Below are positions 45,961-55,710 of a stretch of 55,792 nt of DNA, one piece after another. This DNA is from Scedosporium boydii (lineage: Eukaryota > Ascomycota > Sordariomycetes > Microascales > Microascaceae), in the NCBI GenBank assembly GCA_002221725.1, contig NJFT01000254.1, positions 1-55,792 of the forward strand, given 5' to 3'. How positions within the stretch are numbered: the first letter of the stretch is position 1; each line of letters opens with the position of its first letter. Below the pieces are notes generated by a model, which was not told where the DNA came from, searched no databases, and was given only the letters and a program-made list of their open reading frames with translations. The position numbers and the translations under genes were made by a program.

Positions 45961-48283
45961 ATAGACTAGCTATTTATTATTAGAGCCTTTAGATTTCCTA
46001 ATATTGTTTTTATTACTGTTTATTTAGCTCTACTATCTCTTATAGATTATTAATAAGACTTTAGGTAAGTTTAAGTTATTTATTAGCTCCTTCCTAGAGT
46101 TCTTTATAGAGGTTCTCTAATTTTATAGGGTCTATTTAAGCTTTGAGGAGGTATACTTACTCCTCTAGTTCCTCTATAAACTTTTCCCTTTACTCCCTTT
46201 CTTCTTCTAGTCCTTAAACTTACTACTAGAGTCCTTAGATCTCCTCTTATTGTTTTTCGTTATTTTAGAGTCTTTCTTCTTCTATATTATTAACTCTTAT
46301 ATTAAGGTTGGCTTTATTAAAGATAGTATAGTAAAGATTGTTAACTTATTTTTAAAGGTTGATAAGATCTAATATAATGTTATCTAGTTTCCTATTATAG
46401 TATTAGTTAAGTTTCTTATAAGGTATTTAACTTCTACTAGTATTTCTATACTAAGTAAAGGGGGCTCCTCCCTTTACTACTTCCCTTTAGTTTGTTTATT
46501 ATTCTTTTATAGACTACTTCTATTATTTTTATATTTTATTATCTAGGTCTTATATACTAAAGTAGGTGTCTAGATCCTTAGCTACTACTTTCTCTTTTAT
46601 ATTAGTTTCCTTAGCCTTTCCTTATACCTTATATACTTCCTAATCTTTTTACTCTTCTTTATTTAATAGGTATAGGTAGTTTTTCTATTTTAAAGCCTCT
46701 ATATAGTACTCTTATTACTTAGATGAGCTTTAGGGGTCTTTAAGGTACTAAGCTGCCTTATATTCTAATTGTTTGTAGTTAAGGTCTTCTCTTATAATCT
46801 TAGGGATTTACTAGGTTACTTCTTTTTCTAAGTTTTCGATGATCTCCTTAAGTGCTTATCTTTCTTCTTCTTCTTTAAGTATAGTATAGTAGCTAACTAG
46901 GAGGTTTTCAAACTATTCTTCCTATCTCTAGATAGTTTAGGCTACTTATTATTCTTAGTCTTACTTTTCTAGGTTCTATTAGTATATAAACTACTATAAT
47001 AATCTAGGTATCTAGTAGTATTATTTATAGGCCTTATTATAGTATTCTTTATATAATAGATCTTTACTAGTAAGGGTATTAAATTTCTTTAGGAGTTCTT
47101 CCTTAGTCTCTTAGATCCTTTTTATAATTCCTAAGATCTTAGTAATTTCTTCCTACCTTATTATTTTAAATATCTATAGTTTCTTTAAGTAGTAGCTAGC
47201 CCTATCCTTATTACTTTAGTAGGTAATATAGTTATTATTATAGTAGGTAGTCTATAATAAGGATTTATAGTTAATAGTACTAGCCCTTAATTATTAAGTT
47301 TTTCCTTTTAGTATAAGTTTAAACCTAGATTTCTTTTTATTTAGCCTTTTATATCCTAGCTTAGGCTTATACTTTATTTAGTATTCCCTTATATAATAAC
47401 TATAATATCTATATTTATAGTATTTCCCTACCTTTTATTTAAGTTTCTTAAGGGGAGCTTATTTTATAGTGCTAGTACTAAGCTCTATAGGCCCTATATA
47501 GGTTCCCTATATAGTAGTCTTATAAGTAGTCTTCTTCTTAATATAGGATTATCCTTATTTTTATTTTTCTATATATTATTTATATTATTGATTATTAATT
47601 TATACTATTATAGTAATATATTCTAATAGGTCTCCTAGTTAATCTATCTTATATAGTTTATCTTTAACTTTATCTTTAAATTTAGTATAGAATTAGGCTA
47701 TTAGGAGCTTATCTTCCTAATTAAGATAGGATACTACTTATTAAAATTTAGTAATATACTAGAAAGTAGCTCCTTTCTAGTATAGGTTTTTAAGTTATTA
47801 CTTATTAGCTTATTTTTTATCTAGCTTACTAAAAGCACCCTTTAAAGCTTACTTAAAGTCTTTATATTTCCTAAAGAGCTTTTAAGTTTCTTTATCCTAG
47901 TTTCTACTTAAAGAGTTTTCTAAGTAGTCTCTTATCTAGGGTTTAAACTAGGCTAGGGCATCCCTAGTAAGGAATATAGTAATAGTAAGTACCTAGTCCT
48001 CCTCCCTGTTAAGGTTAAGGTAATAGTATAGGAGATAGGCTTAGGCTTATATTAAGAATCTTTAGAGTATTCTATTCTTTCTATTATAGGGCTTAGAGGC
48101 TAGGATCTTATATTAGGGATAAGTAACCTAATCCTCTAGCTACTTAATATAGTTATTGCTAGTAGATAGCTTGTCTTTAAGTTACTACTTTTTAGCCTTA
48201 AGCTATTCTTTTTCTTTAATAAGAGCTATATAGGCCTTCTTTATATCTTCTATAGAAGTAGTACTTCCTTTTATAGTCAATAT
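45960..48283 (-). pseudogene. gag and linker of element C (RIP-mutated)
   Basis: From a mutated start codon at 48283 (ATA TTG ACT ATA AAA GGA) through gag and a zinc knuckle near 47385-47435 (Cys now Tyr), then the Lys/Glu/Gln-rich linker to the protease. Parallels B's gag and linker. Confidence 0.8.
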
Positions 48284-48328
48284 ATTATTTATTAGTATAT
48301 TACTAGATAGGGTTACTTACTAAATAGG

Positions 48329-48340
48329 AGTAGTTAATAT
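48329..48340 (-). other. Primer-binding site of element C, self-priming type
   Basis: Minus-strand ATATTAACTACT abuts the 5' LTR. Its complement lies inside the same LTR at 48497-48508, with one mismatch attributable to RIP. Same arrangement as in B. Confidence 0.55.
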
Positions 48341-48764
48341 ATTATAATCCTAATACTTTAAGTTTTAGCTAATTAATAGAATAGGAAGGTACTAAGGTAG
48401 TAAGTGCCTATTTAAAAATAAGTAAGGTAGTTAAGTAGTATTTATAATAATAAATACTAAGAGTATATATATAAGTATAGGATATAGGTATTACTTATAT
48501 TAACTATTAAAGAGTCTAGAAGATAACTAGACTAGTAGGAGATATTATAGCTTTATATAGATACTTCTTCTATCTATCTTTAATACTAGTAAGCTAGTTG
48601 ATTAGCTAGTCCCTAACTAGCTAGTTAGTTAGACTCCCCTTAATCGATTATTAGTTAGTCGATCCTTGATTGACTAATTATTCTTCCTGTAGTTACGTAC
48701 ACTCATCGTTACTGCTGTTCCTTACTACCTTCCCTGCGGCCCATGTCGCGGCCTAGCCGTGACA
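48340..48764 (-). repeat. 5' LTR of element C (425 bp)
   Basis: Bounded by TATTATAATCC and CGGCCTAGCCGTGACA. The last 100 bases (48660-48764) keep many CpG and CpA sites, while the rest is mutated, so RIP was patchy along this LTR. Confidence 0.85.
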
Positions 48765-51552
48765 TTAGGGACTTTATAGCTATAAATAAAAAACCTATAA
48801 ATTAATTAGGTAACTAATTAGCTTACTTAGAATAAGACTAAGTAAGGCTTAGAAAATAACTTAGCTACTAAGTAATATTAATTAAAAAAGTTACTTTTAA
48901 GTAAGCTAAGAGCTTTTAAAATAATAATCTACTTTAAAATACTTACTATAAAAGATTTAAATTACCTATTAAAAAGAAGAAAATATAAATAAGTATATAT
49001 AATAAAAACTATAATAGCCTTTAAAACTATACTACTAGAAGAAGAAATATTATAGTATATATTAAAAGAATATTAGAAGTATAGTAAAGTATTTACTAAA
49101 GAACTAGATACTAGACTACTAGAATATAGTTAATAGGACTATAAAATACTATTAAAAGAAGATACTTAACTAAAGTTTATATCTATTTAGAATTTTAATA
49201 AAAAATAATAATAGGTATTAAGAGATTATATAGTAAAAATACTAAAGAAGGGATATATTAGGCCCTTAATATTACTAGTAGGATATCTAATCCTTTAAAT
49301 ACTAAAGAAAAATAGTAAACTATAAATATATATAGACTATTAGTAACTTAATAAGATTACTATTAAAAACTAATATTTACTACTACTTATCTTAGAACTA
49401 TAAGATATACTCTAGGAAGTATAGTAGTTTATAATACTAGACTTAAAAGAAGTATATAACTTAATCTATATTAAGGAAGGTAATAAGTAGAAGACTACCT
49501 TTAAGATATACCTTAGATACTTTAAATACTTAGTTATATCTTTTAAGTTAATAAATACCCCTACAAGCTTTTAAATAATAATTAACTATATCCTATAGGA
49601 ATACTTAAACTATTTTATAGTAGTATACTTTAATAATATCTTTATCCTTTTAAAAATACTAGAAAAATATAAGAAACATATATATAAAGTCTTATAAAAG
49701 TTATAAGAAGTAAAACTACTAGTAGAACTAGCTAAATGTAAATTCTATAAGTAATAAGTAGACTTTCTTAGATATATAATTCAACCTAGGAGGATCTAAA
49801 TATAAAAATTAAAAGTTAAAGCTATCTTAAAATAGCTAGTATTAATTAATATTATAAAAGTAAGAGGATTTTTTAGATTCCTTAACTTCTATAAGAAGTT
49901 CTTAAAAAGCTATAGTACTTATATATAAGTTCTTATAAAACTTACTAAGAAAGATAAATTATTTTAATAAAGACTAGAGAAATAAAAAGTATTCTAAAAA
50001 GCTAAGTAATTAGTATATAAGTAATTTATACTTTATTAAATAGACCTTATAAAATTTTTTAAACTAGAAACTAATATATTAGACTATAAACTAAGTATAT
50101 AACTAGGATAGTAAGATAAAAATAGTAAGATTTACTTAATAGCATTTATATTAAAAAAACTTAATAGACCTAAATTATATTATACTATTCTTAATAAAGA
50201 GCTAATAGCTATCATTAAAGTATTTAAAAAATAGAGATACTACCTTATTAGAGCTAAATATCTAATTATAGTATACTCTAACTATAAAAACCTTATAGAG
50301 TTTACTATAATAAAGAAACTTAATTAATAACAAGTGCAATAGGTAGAAGAACTAGCTAAGTATAACTTTAGGATTATATATATTAAAGGAAAAGAAAATA
50401 GAAGAGCTAATACCCTTAGCTAAAGACTAGATTATTTTTAAAAGGTACTAAAAGAAATCAATATCCTCCTATACTATAATAAGGAAGGAAACCTATAATA
50501 GCTAGCTACAAGATACTAGATATAATAAGTTAACTTAATTATAGAAGAAATTAAAAACTACTATATAAACCTTAGACTATAAGACTAAATATAAACCCTA
50601 GATTAAATATAGATAATAGTATTTTTAAATCTAATAGAAAAATTTATTTAGGTAATTTATAAAGTACTATATAATAAGTATTTAGAAATTATAAAAACTA
50701 TAAAAAAGGTATTAAAGGAATACTTTATCTTATACTTTAAGAAGGTAATTACTAAGGTTATAGCTAAATACTCTTAATATAAAAAAAATAAAAATCGACC
50801 TTATAAACCTTATAGGTAACTATAGCTTATACTAGTACTAGAAGTACTATAGTAAAAGATTATTATTAATTTTATTATTAAATTATTTAAGTTAAGAGAC
50901 CTAGCTATAAGAATTAGATATAATAGTATTATAGTAGTAATTAATAGGCTAATAAAGTATACTTACTTTATACCTTATAATAAATTTATAAAAATATTAT
51001 AATTTGTAAAATTATTTCTATAAACTATAATAGTAAACTATAACCTACTAGAAGAAATTAATTTAGATAGAGGTAGAGTATTTATCTCTTACTTTAAGTA
51101 AAGTCTATTAGATAGAATAAAAATCTATTATAAGCTATTTACTATCTATTATCTAGAAATATAAAAGTAGGTAAAATAAATAAACTAAATACTTAAAATA
51201 TACTTATAGTACTATATTAATTAAAAATAGGATAATTAGATATTACTATTACTCCTAGCTTAGAAAGCTTATAATATTAATATATTAAAAAGCTTTAAAA
51301 TATTACTATTTTATATAAACTATAGTATTAAACCTAGAACTAGATTTAAGCTTATAAGTATAAAGATATAAGTAAAATAAGTAATTTTTATAATAGATAA
51401 GATAAAGGAATTATATAGGTAGTTAAAAGAAGAATTATAAATTATCTAGTAAAGAATAAAGTATTATACTAATAATAAGTAGCTTAAGAAACTAATTTTT
51501 AAGAAGAGGAGTAAGGTCTAGTTACTATAGAAGAAACTAGGAACTAAGGACT
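48765..51552 (+). pseudogene. pol of element A, protease end to integrase (RIP-mutated)
   Basis: Starts inside the protease (the part matching B's 35995) and runs through RT (catalytic box near 49620-49650), RNase H and integrase (DRGRVFIS near 51070), ending before the chromodomain where element D's LTR begins. Stops throughout. It is assumed to be the continuation of A, but it could be a separate copy of the same family joined by recombination. Confidence 0.75.
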
Positions 51553-51991
51553 TATTATAATCCTAATACTACAGGTTTCAGCTAATCAATAGGATAGGAA
51601 GGTACTAGGATAGCAGGGGCCTATTTAGAGATAAGTAAGGCGATCGAGCAGTATTTACAATAATAAGTACTAAGAGTACATATATAAGTGTAGGGTATAG
51701 ATATTACTTATATTAACTACTGAAGAGTCTAGAAGATAACTAGACTAGTAGGAGACATCATAGCTTTATATAGACACTTCTTCCATCTATCTTCAGTTCC
51801 TTATCATAGTCGATCAAGTCCTTGCTCGATCGCCCAGTCGATCCTTAGTTCGACCAGCCGGTCGGTCGGATAGCCATCCGACCGACTCGTCGGACGCCAC
51901 GCTGCCCGATTCCATAACTAAGCTATTTTAATTCTACCGTTCTTCGCTCACCGCCCTGCTCACATGATGTGGCCGCGGCCAGCTCATGACA
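51553..51991 (-). repeat. 3' LTR of element D (439 bp)
   Basis: Bounded by TATTATAATCC and GCTCATGACA. Same family as A's LTR and the solo LTR. Keeps the GC-rich inverted repeats and the GGCCGCGGCC palindrome in its right half, while the left half is mutated. Confidence 0.87.
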
Positions 51992-52010
51992 CGATTTCCC
52001 CTCCCCCTTG
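51992..52010 (-). other. Polypurine tract of element D
   Basis: Minus-strand AAGGGGGAGGGGAAATC-type run adjoining the LTR, unmutated. Confidence 0.82.
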
Positions 52011-52098
52011 GTCTTTGTCCCTAAAGACCCGTTAGTTCTTCGTAAAACTTCCTTCCTCTTTCTTCTTACTTGTAAGTTCTTCTTCACTCTTTTAATCA

Positions 52099-52705
52099 TA
52101 CCTAACCATGTCTCCAAATCTCGCTCAGGGGTTGTGACTTTTCAGATCAATTGTAATCGTCTTGCTTGGGCTGTAGATAACATTCTTTCCAAGCAGTATC
52201 CTTTTAAGATGCCTAAGTACACTTCTTATTTTAACATGAAAACTCCTCGGGACTATATAGTTTATAAGGGGCAGTTCTAATACAATAGCTATATTTACCT
52301 TAAATACTTAAACTGCAATGCCAGGGGCATTATGGACTTAGCCTGTGAGTTCTATCCTTCCTCAGGTTCCTCATTATTAATACTGATCCCTTAGTTAATC
52401 ACCTAGAACAGGAATAAGCCTATCTAGAGTATAAAAAACAGAAGGTGGAGGAGGAGGTAGAGAAGGCCCTAGAAGCCTTCCAGGCTACCTCTTCTAAGGT
52501 CTGTTACTTATATAGAGAGGAGGAGCTCTATAGGAAGAGAGCCCTAGAAATTATTAGGTTGGAGATAGAATAGGTAGCAGAGGAGGATACTATAGAGGGT
52601 ACTGCTACCTCTGTCCCTGGTTTGGAGATTAATTAGAGCTTGCTAATAGATCTGGCACTACTAGATCCCTCAGTTTTGCTAGGTTCCTCTAGTAGTAGTC
52701 TATAA
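52099..52705 (+). pseudogene. Antisense open frame, element D (least mutated copy)
   Basis: Plus-strand frame opposite pol. The first half is open without stops: VVTFQINCNRLAWAVDN, QYPFKMPKYTSYFNMK, TPRDYIVYKGQF, NSYIYLKYLNCNA, then MDLACEFYPSS. After a frame change the second half reads LVNHLEQE, AYLEYKKQKVEEEVEKALEA, REEELYRKRALEIIRLEIE, VAEEDTIEGTATSVPGLEIN, SLLIDLALLDPSVLLGSSS and stops at 52703-52705. The charged middle part could form a coiled coil. No known domain recognised. The ATG at 52105 region is off by one base from the frame that follows. Because RIP is light here, this is the best copy for judging the coding capacity. Confidence 0.5.
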
Positions 52706-55234
52706 GGAGCTGCAAGCTCCCTGTTAAATGTTTAATAGGTTTTTAGGTATTATTACTTTCTTTATAGTTCTTCTATTTAACTAAGTACTTAATAATTCCA
52801 TCATTATTTTATAAGTTAGTAATCTTTTCTACCTTAAAGATTCCTTATTTTTTAGCTTTAAGCTAGACTAATTTTCCTAATAGTATACTTTTGTAAGCTA
52901 GTTCTAGTAGTACTATATAGAATACTAGGTAGTTATCTATACCTTCTAGTAGTTCTAACTTATAGTTAACTTCTAAAACTTTCTTTTTAATTAGGAAGGG
53001 TCCTAGTTTTTAGTAATTAAGTTTATTACTTAGTCTTATTATTTTAATTTAGGGGTCCCTGGTTCCTAGTTTCTTTTATAGTAACTAGACCTTGCTTCCT
53101 CTCTTAAAAGTTAGTCCCTCAAGCTATTTACTATTAGTATAGTACTTTATTCTTTACTAGATAAATTATAGTTCTTCTTTTAACTATCTATATAGTTTCT
53201 TTATCTTATCTACTATAAGGATTACTTATTTTACTTATATTTTTATACCTATAAGCTCAAATCCTATCCTAGGTTCAATACTATAGTTTATATAGAATAA
53301 TAATATTCTAAGACTTTCTAATATATTAATATTATAAGCTTTCTAAGCTAAGGGTAGTAGTAATACCTAGTTATCTTATTCCTAGTTAATATAATACTAT
53401 AGATATATCTTAAGCATTTAGTTTATTTATTCTACCTACCCTTATATTTCTAAGTAATAGGTAGTAGATAGTTTGTAATTAATTCCTATTCTATCTAATA
53501 GGCTTTACTAGAAGTAAGAGATAAATACTCTACCTCTATCTAAGTTAACTTCTTCTAGTAGGTTATAGTTTACTACTATAGTTTATAAAAACAGTTCTAT
53601 AAATTATAGTACTTTTATAGATTTATTATAGGATATAAAGTAAGTATACTTTATTAGCCTATCAATTACTACTATAATGCTATTATATCTAACCCCTGTA
53701 GCTAGGTCTCTTAACTTTAGTAGTTTAATAATAAAGTCGATGATGATTTTCTACTATAGTACCTCTAGTACTAGTATAGGTTGTAGTTGTCTATATAGCT
53801 TATATGGCCGATTCTTATTTTTTCTATACTAAGGGCATTTAGCTATAACCTCAGTAGTTACCTTCTTAAGGTATAGAACAGAGTACTCCTTTAGTACCTT
53901 TTCTATAGTTTTCGTAATTCCTAGGTACTTATTATGTAGTACTTTATAGATTACTTAGATGAATTTTTCTACTAGGTTTGGGGGTACTATTATCTATATT
54001 TACTCTTAGGTCTATATTTAGTCTTATAGTCTGAGGTCTATATAGTAGTTCTTAATTTCCTTTATAATTAGGTTAACCTATTATATCTAATACCCTGTGG
54101 CTAACTATTATAGGTTTCCTTCTTTATTATAGTGAAGGAGGGTACTTATCTTTTTAGGTACTTTCTAAAAGTAGTCTAGTCTCTAGCTAAGGGTATTAGC
54201 TCTTCCATTTTCCTTTCCTTTAACATATACGATCTTAAAGTCGTACTTAGATAGTTCTTCTACTTATTATATTTGTTATTAGTTAAGTTCCTTTATTATA
54301 GTAAACCCTATAAGGTTCTTGTAATTAGAGTATACTGTAATTGGATACTTAGCTCTAGTGAGGTAGTATCTCTATTTCTTAAATACTTTAATGATAGCTA
54401 TTAGTTCCTTATTAGGGATAGTATAGTATAATTTAAGTCTATTAAGTTTCTTTAATATAAATACTACTAGGTAAAGTTTGCTATCCTCGTCTTGCTATCT
54501 TAATTGTATGCCTAGTCTATAGTCTAATATGTTAGTTTCTAACTTAAAGGGTTTTGTAGGGTCTACTTGATAGAGTATAGGTTGCTTATATACTAACTAC
54601 TTAGCTTCCTAAAATGCTTTCTATTCCTCTAGTTCCTATTGGAATAGTCTATCCTTTTTAGTAAGTTCTATGAGGGCTTGTATGTAAGTACTGTGGCCTC
54701 TTAAGAACTTTTTATAGAAGTTAAGGAATCTAAGGAATCCTCTTACTTCTATGATATTAGTTAGTACTAGCTATTTTAAGATAGCTTTGACCTTCGATTC
54801 TTATATTTAGATCTTCCTAGGTTAGATTGTATATCTAAGGAAGTCTACTTACTACTTATAGAATTTATATTTAGCTGGTTCTATTAATAGTTTTATATCT
54901 TATAGCTTCTAGAGGACTTTATATATATATTCTCTATGCTCTTCTAGTATTTTCAAGAAGATAAGGATATTATTAAGGTATACTATTATAAAGTAGTTTA
55001 AGTATTTTTATAGGATGTAGTTGATTATTGTCTAGAAGCTTATAGGGGCATTTATTAATCTAAAAGGTATAACTAAGTACTCGAAGTACCTAAGGCGTAT
55101 TCTGAAGGTAGTTTTCTACTTATTATCTTTCTTAATATAAATTAAGTTATATACTCCTTTTAAGTCTAGAGTTATAAACTACTATACTTCTTAGAGTGTA
55201 TCTTATAGTTCTAAAATAAGTAGTAATAGGTATT
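52706..55234 (-). pseudogene. pol of element D, RT to chromodomain (RIP-mutated, truncated)
   Basis: Minus-strand chromodomain about 52740-53010, integrase to about 54180, RNase H about 54190-54620, and RT with the catalytic box near 54955-54990. Cut at 55234 by the miniature element, so N-terminal RT, protease and gag are outside the window. Confidence 0.8.
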
Positions 55235-55382
55235 TGTAATAGAATACCTAGAAGTGGCTGGTTCCGCCGCGATTGAGAGGATTCTTAAGTGAATGTAAGG
55301 GGCAGTCCCAGCCATGTGGCGCTGGAACTGACGGATCTTTTGGTCTATTGGGCTAATTGTCACCCCTTGCAATTATCTTACA
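55235..55382 (+). repeat. 5' LTR of the miniature element (about 148 bp)
   Basis: Starts TGTAATAG and is proposed to end at CTTACA, giving the 5-bp inverted ends TGTAA/TTACA. The 3' boundary is inferred from this and from the position of the primer site 3 bases on; it is not proven because the second copy is cut by the window end. Confidence 0.6.
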
Positions 55383-55402
55383 ATTGTTCCAGCGCCACAT
55401 GG
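55312..55402 (+). other. 17-bp perfect inverted repeat: self-priming structure
   Basis: CCATGTGGCGCTGGAAC at 55312-55328 (inside the LTR) is the exact reverse complement of GTTCCAGCGCCACATGG at 55386-55402 (just past the LTR). The 57-base loop is the rest of the LTR. In self-primed elements such as Tf1, the mRNA 5' end pairs with a site next to the LTR in just this way; the first arm would mark the start of R. It could also act as an ordinary hairpin. Confidence 0.65.
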
Positions 55403-55411
55403 GTCTACTGG

Positions 55412-55460
55412 ATTAGGGAATTCGGGCTGGGCGTGTGTGATCGCCAGTTCGAACCCCAGT
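55412..55460 (+). promoter_or_regulatory. Possible Pol III A and B boxes within the miniature element
   Basis: TGGATTAGGGA (resembling an A box) is followed at tRNA-like spacing by AGTTCGAACCC near 55447-55457 (B box with one difference from consensus). The surrounding bases do not pair into a tRNA T-arm or acceptor stem. Could be chance, or a tRNA-derived piece. Confidence 0.3.
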
Positions 55461-55697
55461 CAGCACAGAGGTGTTTTTCCTGTGCAGCATGGAGGTTTTC
55501 CTGCGCGAGAAGCCCAGAGGTTTCCCATGTGACTGTTGTAGGGCATGGCGTGGCAGAAGTGGTTCCCCTGGGCGCATGACTACAATAATCCTTCGTCGGG
55601 CTCACAAGGGGTGCTGTGCGTGGCATATCCCTTGGGGGTTCGCATTCACTGTTACATCTTGGCCGGCTCTATTTGAGGCTCGGGACGAGCCTACTTA

Positions 55698-55710
55698 GAG
55701 GGGGAAGAAT
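55698..55710 (+). other. Polypurine tract of the miniature element
   Basis: AGAGGGGGAAGAA purine run directly before the second LTR copy, matching the plus-strand primer of LTR retrotransposons. Confidence 0.7.

Larger units (their letters stand above)
41280..48764 (-). mobile_element. Complete Ty3/Gypsy element C, reverse orientation, RIP-inactivated
   Basis: Has both LTRs (41280-41706 and 48340-48764), a primer site at 48329-48340 next to the right LTR, and a polypurine tract beside the left LTR, so it runs right to left. About 7.5 kb with the same coding order as B. Five-base flanks are TTTAG (left) and TTAGG (right): no perfect target duplication, and the host element lacks about 1 kb here. 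Confidence 0.88.
31141..51552 (+). mobile_element. Ty3/Gypsy chromovirus-type element A, dismembered by later insertions
   Basis: Pieces in order: LTR 31141-31585, gag part 1 to 32299, [element B], gag part 2 and linker 40259-41279, [element C], protease to integrase 48765-51552, cut by element D. The two gag halves rejoin exactly across B's TTATT duplication. Across C they do not: about 1 kb corresponding to B's 34985-35995 is missing. Its chromodomain end and 3' LTR are not seen in this window. Confidence 0.8.
30290..55234. other. RIP-mutated, AT-rich nested retrotransposon block
   Basis: Composition changes abruptly near 30,290 to very AT-rich DNA in which TpA is extremely common and almost every reading frame is riddled with TAG and TAA. 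Retroelement protein motifs remain readable on both strands if TAG/TAA are taken as former Gln/Trp codons and Tyr/Asn as former Cys/Asp. This is the signature of repeat-induced point mutation (CpA to TpA). Such blocks are usually heterochromatic in ascomycetes. Less-mutated islands remain at about 31146-31310, 32310-32880, 48660-48764 and 51780-52740. Confidence 0.92.
51553..55234 (-). mobile_element. Ty3/Gypsy element D, reverse orientation, cut by the miniature element
   Basis: 3' LTR 51553-51991, polypurine tract, antisense frame, then pol on the minus strand from chromodomain to RT, where the miniature LTR element interrupts at 55234. The remainder lies beyond the window. Left flank is GGACT (51548-51552). 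Its first kilobase is much less mutated than B or C. Confidence 0.85.

Noticed and set aside
34000..48000. Regularly recurring TAG/TAA words suggesting a stop-codon-reassigned genetic system
   Set aside because: RIP of CAG, TGG and CAA codons explains them; the three genes outside the block use the standard code.
51923..52117. 64-codon frame crossing element D's LTR, polypurine tract and internal edge
   Set aside because: Spans structural borders of the retrotransposon, so it is not a gene.
30290..55234. AT-rich block as a centromere or mitochondrial insertion
   Set aside because: Retroelement domains, LTRs and target duplications account for nearly all of it; a centromeric role cannot be judged from sequence alone.
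55289..55579. 96-codon frame inside the miniature element
   Set aside because: Starts in the LTR and crosses the primer site and Pol III-like boxes; no protein features.
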